DNA of 64,000 nt from JBCCFC01 sp965213595. Lineage in GTDB: Bacteria > Chloroflexota > Anaerolineae > Caldilineales > Caldilineaceae. The translations under genes were made by a program, and so were the position numbers. The stretch spans positions 2,728,001 to 2,792,000 of the forward strand of contig CBDBZO010000006.1 in the NCBI GenBank assembly GCA_965213595.1, written 5' to 3'. A model generated the notes under the pieces. It had not been told where the DNA came from. It ran no database searches and was given only the letters and a program-made list of their open reading frames with translations. Shown here one piece after another: positions 60,559 to 64,000 of the stretch (position 1 is its first letter; each line of letters starts with the position of its first letter).

Positions 60559-61389
60559 ATGTTCGCTGATTACAGTTTCCTCTCTAGTCAAATTAAATTA
60601 TTAGCTCATCCAGAGAGGCTACGCATTCTTGATCTGCTCCGCTGGGAACCCGAATGCGTTTGCCACTTGGAAGTATTGCTGAACAAACCACAACCTTACG
60701 TCTCTCAACAGCTACGTCTTCTGCGCAAAGCAGGTGTGATTGCGGACGAACGGCGAGGTCACAACGTTTATTATCGACTTGCGTCACCTGAAGTCGAACG
60801 ATGGCTAGATGAAATTCTAGGCCCTGCTGTGCCAGACTTTGAGCTTGAACGTCTCAAGAAAACCATCCCATGCCAGTGCCCAACCTGCGATACGAATTTG
60901 CAGATCTCTTTCTCACAACAAAATTTATTCCAGGAGGTTGAAATGAGCGGCGCAAAAATGCTGTTTCTTTGCACGGGAAATTCGGCGCGCAGCCAGATGG
61001 CGGAAGCGCTGATGAAAAAGTACGCCGGCGATCAGTTTGAAGTATACAGCGCCGGCCTCGAACCAAAAGGCGTAAACCTCTATACGATTCGCGTGATGAA
61101 CGAGGTGGGGATCGACCTGTCCGACCACGAGTCGACAGATTTGATGGAGTATCTGGGTCACATCAACTTTGGCTATTTGATTACGGTTTGCGCCCACGCA
61201 GAAGAAAATTGTCCCACCACCTTTCTCAACACCGGCGGCCAGCGCATGAGTTGGCATTTTGAAGACCCAGCCGCCTTTGAGGGAACGGATGAGGAGAAGC
61301 TGGCAAAGTTTCGTGAAATCCGAGATCAGATCGACCAGCGCATTCAGCGCTGGCTGGCCGAGCGCAATCAAACCAGCCGAACAAATTAA
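60559..61389 (+). CDS. ArsR repressor - ArsC arsenate reductase fusion
   Basis: 276 residues. Residues 1-100 are an ArsR winged helix (LLAHPERLRILDLLRW, YVSQQLRLLRKAGVI) with the As(III)-binding pair Cys33/Cys35 in ECVCHL. A short Cys-rich linker (CQCPTC) leads at residue 129 to a complete thioredoxin-dependent, LMW-phosphatase-type arsenate reductase: P-loop FLCTGNSARSQMAEAL, redox cysteines in VCAHAEENCPT, and SWHFEDPAA. The internal Met129 has AGGAGG six bases upstream, so a free ArsC is probably also made. ArsR senses arsenite; ArsC reduces arsenate to arsenite, exported by the channel encoded next. Fusion is unusual but the frame is clean. Confidence 0.92.
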   Translation: MFADYSFLSSQIKLLAHPERLRILDLLRWEPECVCHLEVLLNKPQPYVSQQLRLLRKAGVIADERRGHNVYYRLASPEVERWLDEILGPAVPDFELERLKKTIPCQCPTCDTNLQISFSQQNLFQEVEMSGAKMLFLCTGNSARSQMAEALMKKYAGDQFEVYSAGLEPKGVNLYTIRVMNEVGIDLSDHESTDLMEYLGHINFGYLITVCAHAEENCPTTFLNTGGQRMSWHFEDPAAFEGTDEEKLAKFREIRDQIDQRIQRWLAERNQTSRTN

Positions 61390-61406
61390 AGCGGGGGGAG
61401 TCGTTT

Positions 61407-62075
61407 GTGAACAACGGAATTTGGAGGCGCACGAGCGCCGAGTTTATTGGAACCTATGCGCTGGTGACGGCCGGTTGTGGGGCGGTTATGGTCAATGCGC
61501 AGACTCAGGTGCTCGGCCACTTGGGGATTGCATTGACGTTTGGCCTCATCATCCTGGTGATGATTGCCGCAACGGGGCATATCTCCGGCGCACATTTCAA
61601 CCCTTCCGTCACCTTTGCCTTTGCGCTCACTCGCCATTTTCCCTGGCGAGAAGTCCCCTTTTACGCAGGCGGGCAACTGCTCGGTGCGATATTCGGCGCG
61701 GCTACCCTGCGCTTGTTGCTCGGTGACGCCGCACAGATTGGCGCAACCGTTCCATCTGGCCCGGCAATTCAGTCGTTTGGCTTGGAGATTTTGCTTACGG
61801 CTGCGTTGATGTTCGTCATTATCGCTGTCGCAACCGATACAAAGGCGGTTGGTGAAACCGCGGCCATTGCCATTGGCGCCACCGTCGCGCTGGATGCATT
61901 GTGGGGCGGCCCGATTAGCGGCGCATCGATGAATCCCGCCCGCTCGTTTGGCCCTGCGCTCGTTGCTGGCGTTTGGCGCGCGCACTGGGTCTACTGGGTA
62001 GCGCCACTAATTGGCGCAAGCATCGGGGCAGTCGTTTACCAACAAATACGCGATCCAGGTGAGCATCTATCATAG
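61407..62075 (+). CDS. Aquaporin-family channel (AqpS-like, arsenite exit)
   Basis: 222 residues from a GTG with GGGGGGAG upstream. Six membrane helices and two half-helices are readable, with pore motifs GAHFNPSV (NPS variant of NPA) and GASMNPARS. Starts 17 bases after the ArsR-ArsC fusion and is co-transcribed. Known arsenic operons of some bacteria use such a channel in place of an ArsB/Acr3 pump, letting arsenite leave down its gradient after ArsC action. A pure water or glycerol channel is the alternative. Confidence 0.88.
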   Translation: MNNGIWRRTSAEFIGTYALVTAGCGAVMVNAQTQVLGHLGIALTFGLIILVMIAATGHISGAHFNPSVTFAFALTRHFPWREVPFYAGGQLLGAIFGAATLRLLLGDAAQIGATVPSGPAIQSFGLEILLTAALMFVIIAVATDTKAVGETAAIAIGATVALDALWGGPISGASMNPARSFGPALVAGVWRAHWVYWVAPLIGASIGAVVYQQIRDPGEHLS

Positions 62076-62311
62076 AGCATCTCGACTCCCGGCAGAAGGG
62101 CAGGCTCTTCGCGAGGGCAGGCTCTCCACGAGGATAAACTCCAGGAGAAATCGAGACGCCGCCGACGAATCGACTGCGTCCGGCGACGGCCTTGTCGCCA
62201 GCGACCACCAGATTTCTCGCTGGTGCGGCTTCGTTTGCCCTCTCTGCTCGTCGACCCGCTCGAAATGACAGCTTGCCCCCAAACTGAATTGCACCGGCAA
62301 ACGTCAAAAAC
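62076..62311. repeat. Intergenic repeats, including an expanded TTTCGACCGGAGGG-family copy
   Basis: GGGCAGGCTCTTCGCGAG is followed directly by GGGCAGGCTCTCCACGAG (62099-62135, two direct copies). At 62210-62269, AGATTTCTCGCTGGTGCGG and GACCCGCTCGAAATGAC are the two ends of the dispersed palindromic repeat seen at 35458 and 55742, here with extra bases between. No gene is supported. Confidence 0.6.
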
Positions 62312-62340
62312 TTGCCGAATCCACTCAAATCGGCTATACT
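62312..62340 (+). promoter_or_regulatory. Promoter of tRNA-Ser
   Basis: TTGCCG (62312-62317), a 17-base spacer and TATACT (62335-62340), ending 10 bases before the tRNA 5' end. Confidence 0.65.
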
Positions 62341-62349
62341 GACTTTTCT

Positions 62350-62438
<89 letters not shown>

Positions 62439-62462
62439 TGGATACAATTCGTGTGTTTTCAT

Positions 62463-62583
62463 CGCTTCGTCAGCTGCTGGGTCCTGTGCGGCAGGGCACT
62501 GTGAACCCCGTCAGGGTCGGAAGGCAGCAGCGGTAAGCAGGCCGTCCTGGGTGACACGGGAGCGCCTGGTGGCTGGCGAGGCG
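62463..62583 (+). ncRNA. ffs: Small SRP RNA (4.5S-type)
   Basis: The apical conserved core GTCAGGGTCGGAAGGCAGCA and CGGTAAGCAGG are the signature of the bacterial signal recognition particle RNA that binds Ffh. Ends CGCTTCGTCAGC and GCTGGCGAGGCG pair, giving about 120 nt without an Alu domain. Lies 25 bases after tRNA-Ser, a common neighbour, and probably shares its transcript. Confidence 0.93.
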
Positions 62584-62611
62584 TTGAAAGCACACGAGTG
62601 CAAGCAGAATG

Positions 62612-62669
62612 CGTAATGCGTGAAACGTAAGCAGACGCAAGTCAGTTACGTTTCACGCATTACGTTTTT
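62612..62669 (+). terminator. Terminator of the tRNA/SRP RNA unit
   Basis: CGTAATGCGTGAAACGTAA (62612-62630) pairs perfectly with TTACGTTTCACGCATTACG (62646-62664), followed by TTTTTG. Confidence 0.85.
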
Positions 62670-62686
62670 GTCGTCTAAACCATACG

Positions 62687-62728
62687 CGCGACAGCACGGG
62701 CACGCCATGGCGTGTCCGTGCTGTCGCG
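62687..62728. repeat. Perfect-ended palindrome before the phosphatase gene
   Basis: CGCGACAGCACGGGCACGCC is mirrored by GGCGTGTCCGTGCTGTCGCG, with one G-T position, around a central ATGG-like core. It may be an operator, a second terminator or a palindromic element. Confidence 0.6.
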
Positions 62729-62753
62729 TGCCAACTACTTACTTCAACTTACT

Positions 62754-63311
62754 ATGACCCCGATTATCTACCTTGCCCGCCACGCCTCGCCGGACCGCTC
62801 GACGGGCATCCGCTACGACATTGCGCCCGGCCCGCCGCTCCTGCCCAAGGGCGAGGACGAGGCCGCTGCGCTAGGTAAAAATCTGCGCGACAAAGGCGTC
62901 GTCAAAATTTACGCCAGCCCGCTGGAACGCACGCGTCTCACCGCGCAAATTGCGGGCGAGGCAGGCAACATTCCCGTCGAGTACGAGCAGGAGCTGATCC
63001 GCGAACACATGCGCGGCGAAGATGCCGTCGACGTGCTCGACCGCATGAAGGCTTTTTTCAACGACGCGGCGGCGGAGAGCGCGGAAGCTGGCCCCATCGC
63101 GATCATTTCGCATGGCTCGCCGATTCGCCTGCTCGTCGAGCATCTTGGCTTTTATAAAGAGACGCTTGAGCACTACCGCAAGCAGTTTGACTACCAAAAC
63201 CCCTCGCCGCCTGCGGGCCTCTGGCGTGCCGAGCAGCAGGCCGACGGCACGTGGCACGTTGCGCTGGTGTGGACGCCGGAGCCGTTTCAGGAGTTCACGG
63301 TGATGGTCTAG
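62754..63311 (+). CDS. Histidine phosphatase (phosphoglycerate-mutase-like) protein
   Basis: 185 residues from the ATG at 62754; the hairpin upstream excludes the longer start at 62712. The catalytic His lies in IYLARHASPDRS (RHA instead of the usual RHG), with the second conserved Arg in YASPLERTRLTA and the second His in AIISHGSPIRLL. The family hydrolyses phosphate from small molecules or proteins through a phosphohistidine; the substrate cannot be read from sequence. Confidence 0.88.
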   Translation: MTPIIYLARHASPDRSTGIRYDIAPGPPLLPKGEDEAAALGKNLRDKGVVKIYASPLERTRLTAQIAGEAGNIPVEYEQELIREHMRGEDAVDVLDRMKAFFNDAAAESAEAGPIAIISHGSPIRLLVEHLGFYKETLEHYRKQFDYQNPSPPAGLWRAEQQADGTWHVALVWTPEPFQEFTVMV

Positions 63312-63361
63312 CCGCGAGTCGGTGAACGCGCTGGGCGGTGGCCAGTTTGTCGACGTACACC

Positions 63362-64000
63362 TCACCAGGGCCTGGGCAGATCAACCTGGCGCACCGGCAC
63401 TTGCAGCTCCAAAACCGCTGGCTCCTGCAGCTCGCCGTCGACGTGGGCAGGGCCGGAAAGGTGCAGCTCGCGCAGCGGCCCGGCAATGGTGTGGTTGTGC
63501 GAGCCAATCCACGCCAGCAGCGCCAAGACGGCGGGCTGGATTTCGGCATAGCTGCCTTCGTAGATCACGGACGCCGCCAGCTCCGCGCCCGGCAGTTCGT
63601 GAAAGAGAATGGCCTCGTCCGCCGTGGCCGCGCGGCTGCTCAATGCTTCCTGCGTCACCGGCAGCGCCGTCTCCACTTCGACATCGGTTTCGCGGTACTC
63701 CTCCGTGTGATAGAGCGTCAGTTCCGGCCCCGTCACTTCCATTTTGTGCACAGCCACGTGGGCATGGAGCCGCTTGTACAGAACCTCGCAGTAGTAATCC
63801 ATCTCGAAGATGTTGGGCAAGAACTGGCGAATTGACGCCACCGGCTGCGGCTCCACCAACTTGACCACCACCTCGTAGGGCGACGGCTCGCCCTCCTGCT
63901 CGATCTGCCGCAGCCGCGCCTCGACGCCCGCAAACTGCATCTGCTTCTCCATCAATTCCTGCTCGATGGCCGCGCGCCGCATGGCCAACATGCCGCGCAG
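63362..64000 (-). CDS. MerR-family regulator with GyrI-like effector domain (5' end outside window)
   Basis: Open frame from the right edge to a stop at 63362, about 212 codons present. The first residues (LRGMLAMRRAAIEQELMEK, then VEARLRQIEQEG) form the antiparallel dimerisation coil that follows a MerR winged helix, so the DNA-binding domain lies beyond the edge. Residues from about 40 on (YEVVVKLVEPQPVASIRQFL, AATADEAILFHELPGAELA, IYEGSYAEIQPAVLALLAWI) are a GyrI/BmrR-type ligand-binding domain. Likely a multidrug- or small-molecule-responsive activator. Confidence 0.82.
   Translation of the reverse strand: MRGMLAMRRAAIEQELMEKQMQFAGVEARLRQIEQEGEPSPYEVVVKLVEPQPVASIRQFLPNIFEMDYYCEVLYKRLHAHVAVHKMEVTGPELTLYHTEEYRETDVEVETALPVTQEALSSRAATADEAILFHELPGAELAASVIYEGSYAEIQPAVLALLAWIGSHNHTIAGPLRELHLSGPAHVDGELQEPAVLELQVPVRQVDLPRPW

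Overview
The window reads as a chromosome segment of a GC-rich filamentous-type Chloroflexota bacterium, probably Anaerolineae-like. This is inferred from giant secreted proteins with long PTNTPVPPTNTA-type linkers, cohesin/dockerin modules outside a cellulosome, and C-terminal tails such as YLPLINR. No rRNA or marker phylogeny is available in the window, so the placement is an inference.

Region 1 (1-31.5 kb, all minus strand) holds six consecutive genes for very large exported proteins of about 970 to 2960 residues; the first runs off the left edge. They combine cohesin-like domains, type I dockerin-like calcium repeats, malectin-like and CBM-like carbohydrate-binding modules, kelch and other beta-propellers, LamG-like domains, cadherin-like repeats and proline/threonine linkers. 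Cohesins and dockerins are both present, in at least two subtypes each, so the products look like parts of one self-assembling cell-surface or extracellular scaffold. A long-stem hairpin follows each gene whose 3' end is in the window. A LuxR-type regulator with a degenerate receiver domain (32 kb) lies just upstream.

Region 2 (33-45 kb) is mixed housekeeping and stress material: a helicase-like P-loop protein, an antitoxin-like/retropepsin pair, a secreted proline-rich protein with a probably leaderless mRNA, a DJ-1/PfpI protein, msrB, a membrane protein, three stress-type genes (two with DUF2382/YsnF-like repeats), typA and a cold-shock gene. typA and the cold-shock gene are divergent, and each has an intrinsic-terminator-like hairpin in its leader.

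Region 3 (45.8-60.4 kb) is a nearly complete heme biosynthesis cluster in the order hemQ-hemH-hemA-hemC-hemD-methyltransferase-[insertion]-hemB-orphan-hemE-hemY-hemL. HemQ, a HemY-type oxidase and a cysteine-rich (probably Fe-S) ferrochelatase together point to the coproporphyrin-dependent route. Between the methyltransferase gene and hemB lies AT-richer accessory DNA: a broken AIPR-type abortive-infection gene, a diverged remnant of the hemB 5' end, and a toxin-antitoxin pair with a frameshifted toxin. hemB itself carries a one-base frameshift here, which is either a sequence error or a real defect.

Region 4 (60.5-64 kb) contains an arsenic operon (an ArsR-ArsC fusion with its own internal ribosome binding site, plus an aquaporin-type channel), tRNA-Ser(GGA), the small SRP RNA, a histidine phosphatase and the C-terminal part of a MerR/GyrI-type regulator. 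Short dispersed palindromic repeats of a common intergenic family lie at several gene borders.
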